Source of the DNA: Galeopsis tetrahit
Lineage: Eukaryota; Streptophyta; Magnoliopsida; Lamiales; Lamiaceae
NCBI GenBank assembly: GCA_963675135.1
Contig: OY776119.1
Coordinates: forward strand, 68,689,727 to 68,753,726
DNA: 64,000 bases
Direction of reading: 5' to 3'
The notes under the pieces: model-generated
What the model was told of the DNA's origin: nothing
What the model saw: the letters and a program-made list of their open reading frames with translations, nothing else
Database searches by the model: none
Part shown: positions 1 through 9,745 of the stretch, one piece after another
Numbering within the stretch: position 1 is the first letter of the stretch
Layout: each line of letters starts with the position of its first letter
Translations under genes and position numbers: made by a program

Positions 1-768
1 TCGCCAGGTTCTATAGTATTAGATTTTTATTTTATTTTTTAATTTGGCCCCCTCTCCATGATGGTGCATTGGCCTTATTAAATATAATAAACTAAAAGTT
101 CAAACTTTCCAGTCCATCAAAACCCATATAAATCTTGGTAATTTATTTGTAAATAATTCATTCCATTAAAATTCTTAAACCTACACAAATATAAGCTACC
201 AATGTGGCGGCACAATTCTTGACCGAATCTGCAAATAGTCACATGTATTTTAATTTATATTTATATTATTTATTTTATTTTATTATTTTTAATTATTTCT
301 CAAATATTTAATATTGACTGTTAAAATTAATCATTCAATTATTAGTTGAAATTTGAAATCTAATGTAGTTTTCTAAATTAATTTGTATTTGATTCTTTTA
401 TAGATGAAAAAGTCATATACAATAGAGTTTTTCTTCAAAATAAAGAACAAAAATATTCAAGAATTTCAATCAAATTCATCTATAGATAATGATGAAAGTT
501 GTCGCTTGAAATCTTTTGACTGTTTGTTGGTGTATATTGAAAAGGAGATTGCGAAAAAGTTCAACATAAATTTGTTTATTGATGATTTTCGTGAAATGAA
601 AGACGTTATAAATTTCAATCGGTTGTAAATTTAATGTTATATTTTTAAAAAAAAAATATGATAATTAAGTATATTATACCTGAGTTTATTAGTGTATAAT
701 TTAAATTTGATTACTTTAAAAAAAAATTATGTTGGCCCCCCTAATGTTTCGTTCTGGGTCCGCCCCTG
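1..768 (+). mobile_element. hAT-type DNA transposon, right-hand part, internally deleted
   Basis: The right border is a hAT-like terminus, GGGTCCGCCCCTG, at 756-768; hAT elements usually start CAGGGGCGGA. The left terminus lies outside the window, so the TSD cannot be checked. The only protein-like stretch is the short ORF at 404-628, which ends in a hAT dimerisation-like tail. The rest is AT-rich and shows no coding signal. The call rests on the terminus plus the ORF tail and is inferred, not proven. Confidence 0.5.
404..628 (+). pseudogene. hAT transposase relic: N-terminus fused to C-terminal tail
   Basis: This is a 74-codon ORF. Its first 20 residues (KKSYTIEFFFK) resemble the start of plant TTF/MYM-type zinc-finger hAT transposases (pattern GTIxxFFKxK). 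Its last 35 residues (LVYIEKEIAKKF...FREMK) resemble the extreme C-terminus of the same proteins, where the hAT dimerisation domain ends. Full proteins of this kind are roughly 700-800 residues, so more than 600 residues between the two ends are missing. The simplest reading is an internally deleted, non-autonomous copy whose ends fused in frame. It lies 140 bp from the right terminus of the element, as expected for a transposase end. No function is likely. Similarity is judged by eye from family knowledge. Confidence 0.45.
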
Positions 769-799
769 TTCGTGGGGGTGTGGGAATAGAGTTTTTTGC

Positions 800-970
800 A
801 GAAAAAAAAATAGAAGAGAGAGAGAGAGAGAGAGAGGATGGGGGGGCTGTGGGTGAAGGCAGGAGAAGGAATGGAGGGGGAGGGATGAAAAAAAGTTAAA
901 AAAAAAAAAAAAGAAAAAAAGAACCGCAGAAGGAAGGGGGAGGAAGAGAGAAAAGAGAAAAGAGGGTGAT
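800..970 (+). repeat. Purine-rich tract with (AG)n microsatellite
   Basis: The tract is almost entirely A and G on the plus strand, with a pure AG dinucleotide run at about 815-837 and A-runs at 896-912. ORFs read here are low-complexity shadows. From 970 to 1320 I see no further feature. Confidence 0.7.
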
Positions 971-1319
971 GAATTAATAAGCTTGGAATTCTGAAGAAGA
1001 TGATAATGGATGAAAACATCTTTTACAGAAATATGGAATTGAAGGAAAAGAAATGATCTGTATTATTTTATGACCTTACAATTACATCACAATCTCATAT
1101 ATAAGAGAGAAATAAAGAAAAGTAACTCCTCCTATTCTACTAACTTTGACCAGAAACTATTGTTGACTTATTCAATTTTGAATGATCTCCTTAAGAGAGG
1201 GTTCAGCGGGACGGCGGTGAGTGGTGGTTGGGTGAAAAAGGGAATGGGAAAGAAGAAATGAGGTGGGGAAGGTGAAAATGAGGAAGAAGGGAAGAAGATA
1301 TATTAGAGTTTGGGGGTGT

Positions 1320-1457
1320 GTCTTGTAAATTATATTTTCGAGACAAAAGGGTATTTAGAACAATTCGAGAGGATGCATCTATCTTAGACTGATTTTAGAG
1401 GGGTGTATCAATCGGGGAGTGCATCTATCTGAAATGGAGGTGCACGTAGTCAGACCC
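1320..1457 (+). mobile_element. Right end of a Mutator-like TIR element (truncated copy)
   Basis: The segment matches, in reverse complement, the left 110 bp of the element at 5045-6104. Shared blocks include the 'gggtattta..acaatt' block, 'tgcatctatctt', 'tcaatcgggggagt', and the terminus TGAAATGGAGGTG...TAGTCAGACCC ending at 1457. No matching left end was found upstream, so this copy is truncated or its other end has decayed. Confidence 0.6.
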
Positions 1458-1495
1458 TTGTTGCCCTGTTATTGCAATTAAATCACATTTGAAGC

Positions 1496-2128
1496 TAGGG
1501 GTGGGTAAATATACCGAAATTTCGGTATACCGAGCTTTTCATACCGAAAAATATCGAAATTTTTGGTATACCGAAATTTTCGGTACGGTATGATATCGTA
1601 CCGAAATTTTTGGTACGGTAACGGTATGAAAAATGATCATACCGCGGTATTTCGGTATACCGAAAAAATTTCAGTATTTGGTATGAAACGGTATATCGAT
1701 ATACCAAAATATCGAAACCTTAATAAAATAATAATTTTATATTATTTTAAATTAAAATAACTTTAATTACTAAAACTTAAATAAAATAAATCTTAAATAA
1801 TTAATTTCGGTATAAAACAATGCTTCAATATTTTTGATATGAATTGGTATACCGATATTTCGATATGAAATGATGGTTCAATATTTTCGATATGAATCGG
1901 TATACCAATATGGTATGGTATATCGATATACCGTATCGAAAATTTGGTATACCGAAATTACGGTACGGTATCGGTATGAATTTTTACATACCGAAAATTT
2001 TGGTATACCGAAATTACGGTATACCGAAATTTCGGTACGGTAACGGTATAAATTTTTTCAATATCGAAATTTTTGATAGATAACAGTATGGTTCAGTATT
2101 GTCGGTATATTGTACCGAACCACCCCTG
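1496..2128 (+). mobile_element. hAT MITE made of self-complementary 'accgaaatttcggt' repeats
   Basis: The 633-bp element starts TAGGGGTGGG and ends CCACCCCTG. It is flanked by a perfect 8-bp target duplication, tttgaagc (1488-1495 and 2129-2136), which fits hAT. The interior is an array of short palindromic motifs built on ggtataccgaaatttcggtatacc, so ORFs read on both strands look alike (YRYxxPK-type repeats) and are not genes. It has no coding capacity. Confidence 0.85.
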
Positions 2129-2311
2129 TTTGAAGCCCACAGAAACCACATTTCAACCTTCACCAGTCACCACCAACTCCAATCTTTCACTTTTATTTAT
2201 TTTATTTTTTAATTTCTTTTATTGTATTTAAGTTTATGTAGAATATTTACCTAGAATACTTTTGATTCTAGAATTATGTAAATACCTTAAATGATGTTTA
2301 TACATTAATTT

Positions 2312-2508
2312 GGGTTGGTCTGCTATGGACTCGAGTTCATGTTGTGCACCCTAGTCCATGTTGCACTTTTCAGTTTATTGACTTACACTTTTTGGTAAAT
2401 GGTGTTGCATTTTTCAATTATTACTAAAAAGTGTAAGTCAGCAAACTGAAAAGTGCAACATGAATTAGGGTACACAACATGCACTCGAGTGCATATTAGA
2501 CTTTACCC
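2312..2508 (+). mobile_element. Foldback MITE with ~80-bp terminal inverted repeats
   Basis: About 200 bp form two inverted arms of roughly 80 bp around a spacer of about 30 bp. The left arm begins GGGTTGGTCTGCTATGGACT; the right arm in reverse complement begins GGGTAAAGTCTAATATGCAC. Inner parts (ttgcacttttcagttt, gacttacacttttt) match almost perfectly. It is flanked by attaattt on both sides (2304-2311, 2509-2516), an 8-bp duplication. Superfamily is not settled (hAT or Mutator). Confidence 0.75.
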
Positions 2509-2516
2509 ATTAATTT

Positions 2517-3384
2517 CTATGCTATTTGTGTAAGTTGCTCTTATTTGTGCGTTTAATCTCATTTTAGAGCATATTACTATACTATGATAATGTATTTTAT
2601 TCATTATTAATTGAAATTAATTGAAAATTATTTTATTAATTGAACTTAAGCACACCACCTAATTTATAATGAACTTGAGGACTTAATTAATTACTAGGAG
2701 GGATTGAAATTAATCATCTTTGTTGCTATTTTGTATTGCACGGTGTTTGCTAGGTATAAACTTATATTTTAGTTATAAATAAATCAACCCCCCTCCCCCA
2801 CTGCCCACCATCCTTATGCAGCTCCCCTACCCAAAACTCTCTCTCGACGAGAATGTATATGATCGACCAGAAGTAGTGGTTTATGTGGAAGATGAAAGAA
2901 ATGACAGTAGAGAGGGTGCGTTCAGTAAGGGGTTGCATGTAGTATGCTATACTCATGTATTTCTTTACAAACTATATGCTCGTGAGTTTTATATTCGATT
3001 TCATGTTAATTCGAAATCAAATTCCCTAGAGTTTTATACTCAATCTAGTCTTTTATCTTTTGTGTCTATCACGATTCTATCTTCATTTTTTTTTTTTTGG
3101 AATATTGGTGGACTCCTTACTACTAATTTGATGCATGAGTTGCATCATTGGACTACTCTCTACCACATCTTTCCAAGAGCAAAAGAAGGAGCATTGTCTA
3201 TCTGGTTTTAAGTTTTTTTTAAGAACAAGTTCAAGATGGAATTGCTTACCATTCATGTCCACCTTGTGGGAGGGTGTGAAGAATAACAATAAATGGAATG
3301 TATTAGTTAGAGTAGTTATAACCTGTATTTTAATGAAGGGTATTTTTTTATTTTTTCCCTTATTATTTTATTAATAAATTGATT
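2517..3384. other. Spacer without recognisable gene
   Basis: This is AT-rich spacer. It has a C-rich patch at 2786-2812 and a half-copy of the palindromic module (ctcgacgagaatgtatatgatcgacc, about 2842-2867). That suggests the stretch up to 3429 is a decayed relative of the TIR elements further right. The ORFs here have no protein-like composition. Confidence 0.5.
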
Positions 3385-3429
3385 GAAAAAGTGCATCTCT
3401 CCGAAATGGAGGTATAAATAGTCAAATCC
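3385..3429 (+). mobile_element. Decayed right terminus of the Mutator-like TIR family
   Basis: The sequence agtgcatct..ccgaaatggaggtataaatagtcaaatcc matches the terminal inverted repeat of 5045-6104 and 37615-38868 with a few changes. No left terminus was identified. Confidence 0.5.
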
Positions 3430-3982
3430 GGGCCACAATTCAAGTGAATGGGCCTCCAATGGGCTGAGTTTGAACTTCATTTAAGGGCTAGGCTATATAC
3501 CCCTCCATACTTGTTAAATATACCCTCGATTAATACATTAATGCACTTCCCCTCAAATGTAATGCACTTCCCCTCAAATGAATTACGTTAGATGTATTTC
3601 AATCCCTCAAATTACCAATTATACACTTTCTTCTTTAAAGTTTATTTGGGTACACATACCTCCTAACTCTAAATTTTTTCTTTATTTTCTTCCACCTTCT
3701 TCTTCCTCACCACTCCGCCAACGGCCGCCCATCTTCCGCCGGTTCGTCACCCCCTTCTTCTTCTTTTTTTTCTTTTCTTCCCCCACGAGTATGTCCTACG
3801 CCGTCTCCTCCCCTGTCCAAATTCGCCGCCCCATTCTCCCCTTACACAGATCCGTCGTTGCCGCCCGCCCAAACTCCTTCCTTCTTCTTGTTTTTTTTTT
3901 TTTTTATTTTCGTTTCTGTTAACAAGCAGTGGCGGCGCCGCCCCTCCCTTTCACCACGGCCGCCTCCTCCCTCACTCCCACG

Positions 3983-4528
3983 TAGGGCTGGCAATTCGTG
4001 CTATCGTGTCGTGTTTCGTGTCGACACGATAGTGACACGATACGATAAGGCCAAACACGAACACGACACGATAAGGATCTGTGTCGACACGACACGAACA
4101 CGATAATTTTCATGTCGACACGATAACAACATGATAATTTTCGTGTCGACATGACACGACACGATAACGACACGTAACACGATAACAACACGATAACGAC
4201 ACGATAAGAAAATAAATCAATTTAAAATTGTATTAAATATATAAAAAATAATATATTTATATAAATATAATAAATTATCGTGTTATTATCAGATACGTGT
4301 CGTGTCATATCAGGTAAATAACAGGTTAACGGGTTGTTAACAGGTTAATGGGTTACCTGTTAATTTTATCGTGCTTAACGGGTTGACACGAACTCGACAC
4401 GAAATTTTCGTGTCGTTATCAGGTCGACCCGATAACGACACGAACCCGATAAAGCCAAACACTAACCCGCAATTTTCGTGTCGGATTCGTATCGTGCTAT
4501 CGTGTCGTGTCGAAAATTGCCACCCCTA
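3983..4528 (+). mobile_element. hAT MITE made of 'gtgtcgacacgata' repeats, nested
   Basis: The 546-bp element starts TAGGGCTGGCAA and ends TTGCCACCCCTA. It has a perfect 8-bp target duplication, ctcccacg, at 3975-3982 and 4529-4536. The interior consists of repeats of acacgataacgacacg and cgtgtcgacacg, largely self-complementary. It is built like the element at 1496-2128 but with a different repeat motif. ORFs here (SCRVDTT-type) are repeat artefacts. Confidence 0.85.
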
Positions 4529-4612
4529 CTCCCACGGCCGCATGTCCACAAATAGGTTTTTATTTCGTCTGTTCTCTATTCTTTGTTTTTCCATTATTTT
4601 ATTTTATTTTTT

Positions 4613-4813
4613 AATTTCGATAAACCAGGTTCAATTATATATCCCCTCGTCAACAAATTGTTGTGGACGAGAGTGTATATGGTCGACCCTAGTGTGTCGA
4701 AAAAAATCAATTTTTTTTAAAATTTCGACACAAAAAATTCGATCATATACATTCTCGTCAACAATAATTTGTTGACGAGAGGGTATATAATCGACTTTAG
4801 TGTGTCGAAAATT
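4613..4813. repeat. Two ~90-bp palindromic modules (first set)
   Basis: Module one spans 4613-4702 and module two 4721-4813. Each has arms of about 40 bp running from TTTCGA at the outside to a centre near CTCGTCAACAA...TTGTTGACGAG. The first is imperfect, the second closer to perfect. Both could fold as long hairpins if transcribed. Confidence 0.75.
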
Positions 4814-5044
4814 ATAAATATGAGATTTCTGAGTTTTTTTTTTGAATTTTTTAGTTTTTTACGTGAATAATTTACGCGTATATAACATGTTGTATATTAT
4901 TAGAAGGGAAAATTGAATAATTTACTTGAATATTAAATTAATAAATGGGTAGTATATTTAACAAGTATAGAGGGGTATATTTAATTGTTAGATGTGGCCT
5001 GTGGGCTTCCATTTTGGACTGAAAATCATCAGACTCAATTTCTT

Positions 5045-6104
5045 GGGTCTAACTATTTACACCTCCATTTCGGTTTAGAACACTCCCCCGATTGATGGAT
5101 CCCCTCAAATTTGACAAGATAGATGCACCCCCATGAAATTGTCTTAAATACCCTTTTCTCCCTTCTATCCAAACCCTTCTCCAAACCCTAATTCTCTCCG
5201 CATTTACCACCCCTTGCCGCCGCCCCATTCCTCTCCCTCAGCCGCAGCAGCCTCCCCCTCCCTCAGCCACGGCAACCTCCCCCTCCCTCTCCCTCGGCCG
5301 CGATGGCCTCCCCCCCTCTCCGATTTCTTTTTTGTTAAACCCGTCGTGCCGCTCCCGATCGACCTCGTCGCCCCGCCTCCTGATCAAAGATGCCGACCTC
5401 CCCCACCCCAGGTAAGTGTATCGGCCGCCGCCTGGTAAGTGTATCGCCCCGCCGGTCGCTCCCGATTTCTTTTTTAGGTTTATGCTTGCAGAAACCTTCT
5501 TTCTTTTTTTAATTTTCGACGATGTAAAGTCTACCATGTAACCTCCCGTCGACAACATGTTGTCGACGAGAGTTTATATGGTCGACATTACATTGTCGAT
5601 TTTTTTAAGTTTTTTTTTAAAAGATTTCGACCTTCTTATGTAGACCATATTCACTCTCGTCGACATTAGGGTGTTGACGAGAGTTTATACGGTCGACCTA
5701 AGAAGGTCAAATTTTTTATGTTTTTTTTTTAATTTGTTTTCTACAAACTTAGGTCAACCATATTCACTCTCGCCGACAAATTGTTGTCGACGAGAGTGAA
5801 TATGGTCGACACTGGTTTGTCGAAAATTGTAAAAAAAAAATTGAAATTTTTTTCTTAAGTTTCTGAATTTTTTTTGTTCGTGGTGAGATTTCGTTGTTTG
5901 GTGGTGGTGGTGGTGGCGGCGGCAGTGGTGGGGGAAAATTTAGGTTTATGGTTTAAAGTGAAGGAGGGGTGCAGTTAGTAACGGGGCTGCATTTAGTAGT
6001 GTAATATTACTCAAATGATATTTTAGAGTTTTTACACTATTATTATATTATTAAACTCATAGGGGGAGTTCTAAACCGAAATGGAGGTGTAAATAGTCCG
6101 ACCC
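5045..6104 (+). mobile_element. Mutator-like TIR element with GC-rich interior
   Basis: This 1060-bp element has a left terminus GGGTCTAACTATTTACACCT... and a right terminus that in reverse complement reads GGGTCGGACTATTTACACCT.... The repeat is about 45 bp with one mismatch. A perfect 8-bp direct repeat, aatttctt, flanks it (5037-5044, 6105-6112). The interior has a C-rich, codon-like stretch (5200-5460), three palindromic modules and a GGTGGTGGTGGCGGCGG patch. The GC-rich stretch could be captured gene sequence, but no domain is recognised. No transposase is present. Confidence 0.8.
5511..5828. repeat. Three consecutive ~90-bp palindromic modules
   Basis: Modules lie at about 5511-5601, 5624-5712 and 5735-5827, separated by T-rich spacers. 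Each has outer TTCGAC-like ends and a centre CTCTCGTCGACAA...TTGTCGACGAGAG, with inner TATATGGTCGAC arms. The three differ in the segment next to the outer end (for example gatgtaa, cttctta, caaactt), but each change is matched on the opposite arm. Confidence 0.8.
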
Positions 6105-6112
6105 AATTTCTT

Positions 6113-6624
6113 CTCTAGTTGAGTTCACTATAAATTAGGTTGGCATGCCTTTAAAAAATGATTTTTCCTACCAAATACATAAAACATCACTTTTTTTTTT
6201 TACATCAAGTGTAATTAGTTAAAATTGAACAATAAAAATATAAAATTATTTAAAAAAAAGTTATATAATAAAATCGTGACATTATAACCTATATCAAAGA
6301 TGACTTGTCAACATTTGCATCAACGTACATCACTTTCATATAAATTTTTTGACATATTATTAGAATTAATGTTTGTCTATAATTTGATTAAAACGCATTT
6401 GTATCAATTATATCATCATAGAAGTCGAATCATCTCCTAAATTTAGAAATAAAATTTGATTTGAAATCATATTCAATTTTATTGTCTGAAAAATAATTGA
6501 TTTTGCTGAATATACATTAAACATCCCATCACTTTGGATCCCAACCTGTATTTGCGCCGGGCTCCTATTACTAGAGATTTGATTAAGAGATTTATTGCGC
6601 GAATACGAAAACCCTAATACCCCC
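6113..6624. other. AT-rich spacer
   Basis: Nothing recognisable apart from poly-T/A tracts. The 72-codon minus-strand ORF at 6408-6626 has no protein-like pattern. Confidence 0.5.
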
Positions 6625-8735
6625 ACTGTGTGCGATTTTCACACAGTGGAGGTGTAACCCGACGCGCTCTCTCTCTCCACCCGCCAACCACCCCCCTGCC
6701 CCTCCGCCACCACCCCCACATCCCCAGCCACGTCCCGCCGACCACCTCCCACCTCTCTCCTCCTCCTCCATCCTCTACTCAATCCCCCCCTCCCTTTTTT
6801 CTTGTTGTGCCGCAAACTGCATCTCCACCTCGCGCCGGCGTCCGCCTAGGACCTCCATTTGCTTCCATGGCCGACGCTCCGGAGCTCGACGGCGCCTCGC
6901 CGGTAAACTCTCCCCCTCCTCGGTCGCCTTCCCCTGCCGACGCCGACCGCCTCGGCCGTGAATGGCCGTCCCTCCCACGCGGCAGGATGTCGCCCGTTAG
7001 TGTCGCGGCTCCCCACCCTCCTCCGCCCCCCTTCGCCGCCTCTAGCCGTCCTCGGCCGCCCTCCTCCTCCATTGGCAGCCATCCGCCGTCGCCCTTGCGG
7101 GAGCAGGAGGCTCCTCCAGACAGCACACTGCCTTTACACGAGCAGGCTCCAACTCCAACGCCCTCTTCGTCCTTATCCAATTTCTCCCCTGGTGAAATTG
7201 CTCTCGCTAAGCTGCTTATACCTCGGTTTCCGGGTCTGGGCACATTTTTGGAGGAGCACTTTCCTGGGTTCACTGAGTTTCTCGAACCGCTCGTTGGCTC
7301 TTTTCCTGCGATGCCATCCCCTACCTCGTTCGTGTCTGCCTTGGTCGGACATAGCACCTTGGCTCCGCCCTCTTCCGAGATGCCAACCTTGCCCATTGGC
7401 CCCTCCTCCACGAGCCCAGTCATTTTTCCTGAACACATGCGCCCATGTAAGAAGGGGGACTACATCACGATCTCGATCGATCACGCCACGTTGCAGGCTG
7501 GTGTGAACGAATTCAAGGATGCCTTGATTGGTCGCTTAATCACCCCTCGTGGTAAAACCCCGATCCCGTATGCTGAGCTGTCGAAGAGGCTTGTCGAGTT
7601 TTGGTCCCTCCATGGGAGCCTCTCTGTTGTGCCAATCGGAAAAGGATTTGTTATTCTTAAATTTCACCTTTTGGAAGAGCGCGATCGGATTTTTAGGAGA
7701 CGAGATTGGCAACTGGGCCCAGGTTTCATTCGCCTTAAAAAATGGTCTCCAGGCTTCAATCCGAATCAGGCGCCGACCTCGACTGCTCAAGTTTGGGTAC
7801 GCCTCCTCGGCCTCCCAATTGAACTCTGGCAGTCCACGGTTCTCTCAGCTGTGGCTTCGGCGGTTGGCAAGCTCATTAAAATGGACGGTCACACAGCAGC
7901 TAAGACCATGGCTCAGTACGCTAGAATCCTGGTCGAGGTGGATATGAAACAACCTTTGTTGGAGCGTCTGGTCCTTGAATGCGAGGATAGTTCGGTGATG
8001 GTGGAGGTTTTATATGAGCAGCTTCCGGAGTTCTGCAGCCACTGTAAGGTAGTGGGTCACGTGTCTGCTCGTTGCGCTATGGGTCAGGCCCAGCTGCCTC
8101 CTCGCGACGACTCTCGTGGTAGGACTCGGCACAGAAGACGATCGAGGCCTTCTCCCTCAGACCTCCAGCCCCGAGCGCCCCCACAGAACCCCCCCTCGGA
8201 TATTGAGGCCGATTCGGTCCCAGTGAGCAACTCCTTCTCCAGTCTCAGTACGGATGAGCCCTCAGAGGATCCTGTGGCTGCAGCGGCCAACAACAGTCCG
8301 AACTTGGAGGCCACTGCCAACGACGTTCCTTCCCCTACCCGGGTAGGCCCGACTCGTTCCAAGAAGAAACGTAATAGCCCCAGGATGGCCGGGGTGAACC
8401 AAATTCCGGGTAGGGCTAACAATGAATTCGAGGGTAGAGCCTGCACGAGCTACACTATCAGCCATCCAACAGGGCTTGATAATGATTTCACCCGCGTCTC
8501 CCAGTTCAAGGGTAGTATGGGCAATGCATTTGACCCTCCATAGTCACTCACCCGATTTCAGATTCATAGATTTTTGATCGGTTCTTTCGGAATTTATTAT
8601 CGCTCTTGTTGCTAGGTCGTTTTTAGGGGTGTACCATTTAGCGATGGCACCCCGGCCTCTGGTTTCGACTTGTGAACTTATGGCTTTTATCTTTTCTTTC
8701 TTCTTTTAATCCAAAAACCTTTTTATTGTCCTAGA
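6625..8735 (+). mobile_element. L1-type LINE with ORF1 only, ORF2 deleted
   Basis: An ORF1 (6867-8543) is followed after only 80 bp by a 3' tail (about 8625-8733). That tail matches the tail of the LINE at 44785-47779: both contain atggcac(c/t)ccggcctctgg, then cgac(c/t)tgtga(a/g)cttatgg, and both end ttttattgtcc. The endonuclease, reverse transcriptase and RNase H of ORF2 are absent. The copy is therefore internally deleted or belongs to a non-autonomous ORF1-only subfamily. Borders are approximate and no target duplication was found. Confidence 0.7.
6867..8543 (+). CDS. LINE ORF1 protein, DUF4283 plus CCHC zinc knuckle
   Basis: The frame is open for 558 codons from ATG at 6867 (MADAPELDG); it is also open upstream, but without an ATG. 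The first 190 residues are proline/serine-rich. A DUF4283-type domain follows (about residues 200-350: YITISIDHATL, IGKGFVILKFH, WVRLLGLPIELW), then a zinc knuckle FCSHCKVVGHVSARC of the CX2CX4HX4C type (about residue 391). A charged serine/proline tail with RSKKKRNSP ends the protein. This architecture is the nucleic-acid-binding ORF1 of plant L1-type retrotransposons and of host genes derived from them. The frame is undamaged although the element lacks ORF2, so it could still bind RNA. Whether it is expressed is unknown. High GC sets it apart from its AT-rich surroundings. Confidence 0.8.
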   Translation: MADAPELDGASPVNSPPPRSPSPADADRLGREWPSLPRGRMSPVSVAAPHPPPPPFAASSRPRPPSSSIGSHPPSPLREQEAPPDSTLPLHEQAPTPTPSSSLSNFSPGEIALAKLLIPRFPGLGTFLEEHFPGFTEFLEPLVGSFPAMPSPTSFVSALVGHSTLAPPSSEMPTLPIGPSSTSPVIFPEHMRPCKKGDYITISIDHATLQAGVNEFKDALIGRLITPRGKTPIPYAELSKRLVEFWSLHGSLSVVPIGKGFVILKFHLLEERDRIFRRRDWQLGPGFIRLKKWSPGFNPNQAPTSTAQVWVRLLGLPIELWQSTVLSAVASAVGKLIKMDGHTAAKTMAQYARILVEVDMKQPLLERLVLECEDSSVMVEVLYEQLPEFCSHCKVVGHVSARCAMGQAQLPPRDDSRGRTRHRRRSRPSPSDLQPRAPPQNPPSDIEADSVPVSNSFSSLSTDEPSEDPVAAAANNSPNLEATANDVPSPTRVGPTRSKKKRNSPRMAGVNQIPGRANNEFEGRACTSYTISHPTGLDNDFTRVSQFKGSMGNAFDPP

Positions 8736-8763
8736 GGGCCTAGAGGCCCTTAATTGAATTCAC

Positions 8764-9493
8764 GCCATCTCCAACCACAAACTCTCAAATGAAGATCTCT
8801 AAACTTCAAAATACACTTTTTCATACTCTATTTTAAAAACCTTCTCCAACCATGAAACTCTATATCTTACTCTATTTATTATTTTAATCATTTTCAATAT
8901 ATTACAATCATTAAATACTATATTTATCTTCGTATTTAAATAAATTTATACAATTAAATATTCAATTAGTAAATTAAATTATAAATTAAACATTATTGAT
9001 TTTATCAAAATCATAAAATGTAAATAAACTTGTAGTTTTCAAATATTACTTTTATTTAAATATAAAATTACGAAACACGTAATGACGTAAAACGATACAT
9101 GTATGTCCGTGTTATATGTAGCTAGGTAATGCATGTATGTCCGTTTTAATATGTAATGTATTTCATATTTAATATATAATGTATGTTTTATTGTATTTTA
9201 TGTTATTTTTTTGTAGGTAATAATAATACACAAAAGAAAAATTAAATTATAAATTATTATAACAATAGAATTGTAATTATATTTAATAAATTATTAATAT
9301 AAAATTGTAATACAAAATTGTAAATATTAATAAAATAATTGATATAAAATATAGAGTTGTGAATAGTAAACTTCATATATAGAGTTTACATTCAAAACTC
9401 TATTTCAAATCTTCAAAATAGAGTACGGTTGGAGGGAGCAAAACTCTATAAATGAAGTTAAACTTCATTTATACCCTACCACTGGAGATGGTC
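8764..9493 (+). mobile_element. TIR element / MITE, AT-rich
   Basis: Ends gccatctccaacc and, reversed, gaccatctccag are inverted. Homology continues in subterminal blocks (caaatgaag, aaactctat, cttcaaaatagagt). A 4-bp repeat, tcac, flanks both ends (8760-8763, 9494-9497). The interior is AT-rich without ORFs. Superfamily is uncertain (PIF/Harbinger or hAT-like). Confidence 0.6.
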
Positions 9494-9539
9494 TCACCCC
9501 TCAAAAATTGTTTGAAGTTATCAGCATGACATAGAGGTG

Positions 9540-9745
9540 AGAATGGGTTAGGCTACCGACAAAAGCCTACGGTTTGATCTACTAAAGCTCGGATCTACTC
9601 ATTTAATAAATAAGTTGGATTCAAACTTTTTTTAGAAGTCAATTTAATTAAATAGGTCAACTTGTGCATTTTCATAAGCCATTTAAGTCCACCAGTCAAA
9701 CCTATTTAACGTTATTTATACATGTATATAAACAAAATAAATATA
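9540..9745. repeat. Dispersed repeat copy A
   Basis: The phrases 'actcatttaataaataagttgga(t)tcaaac' and 'aaattaaataggt' recur at about 35615-35790 (copy B) with point changes. This is a degenerate interspersed repeat; the class is unknown. The rest up to 10380 is AT-rich spacer without a gene. Confidence 0.55.

Larger units (their letters stand above)
3495..4980 (+). mobile_element. TIR DNA transposon, non-autonomous, 1.5 kb
   Basis: The left end (ATATACCCCTCCATACTTG...) and the right end in reverse complement (ATATACCCCTCTATACTTG...) match over 28 bp with one difference, continuing 'ttaaatata'. No clear target duplication was found. A hAT MITE (3983-4528) sits inside, interrupting CT-rich and GC-rich sequence. 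Towards the right end are two palindromic modules of the kind also seen at 5511-5828 and 37851-38059. No transposase is encoded. Superfamily is inferred as Mutator-like from shared modules only. Confidence 0.6.

Noticed and set aside
1495..2083. ORFs with YRYxxPK-type repeats on both strands
   Set aside because: They are translations of palindromic hAT MITE motifs.
6779..7438. 219-codon minus-strand ORF and several other long frames in 6775-7506
   Set aside because: They overlap the LINE ORF1 on other frames; their Gly/Arg/Ser bias simply mirrors its GC-rich, proline-coding sequence.
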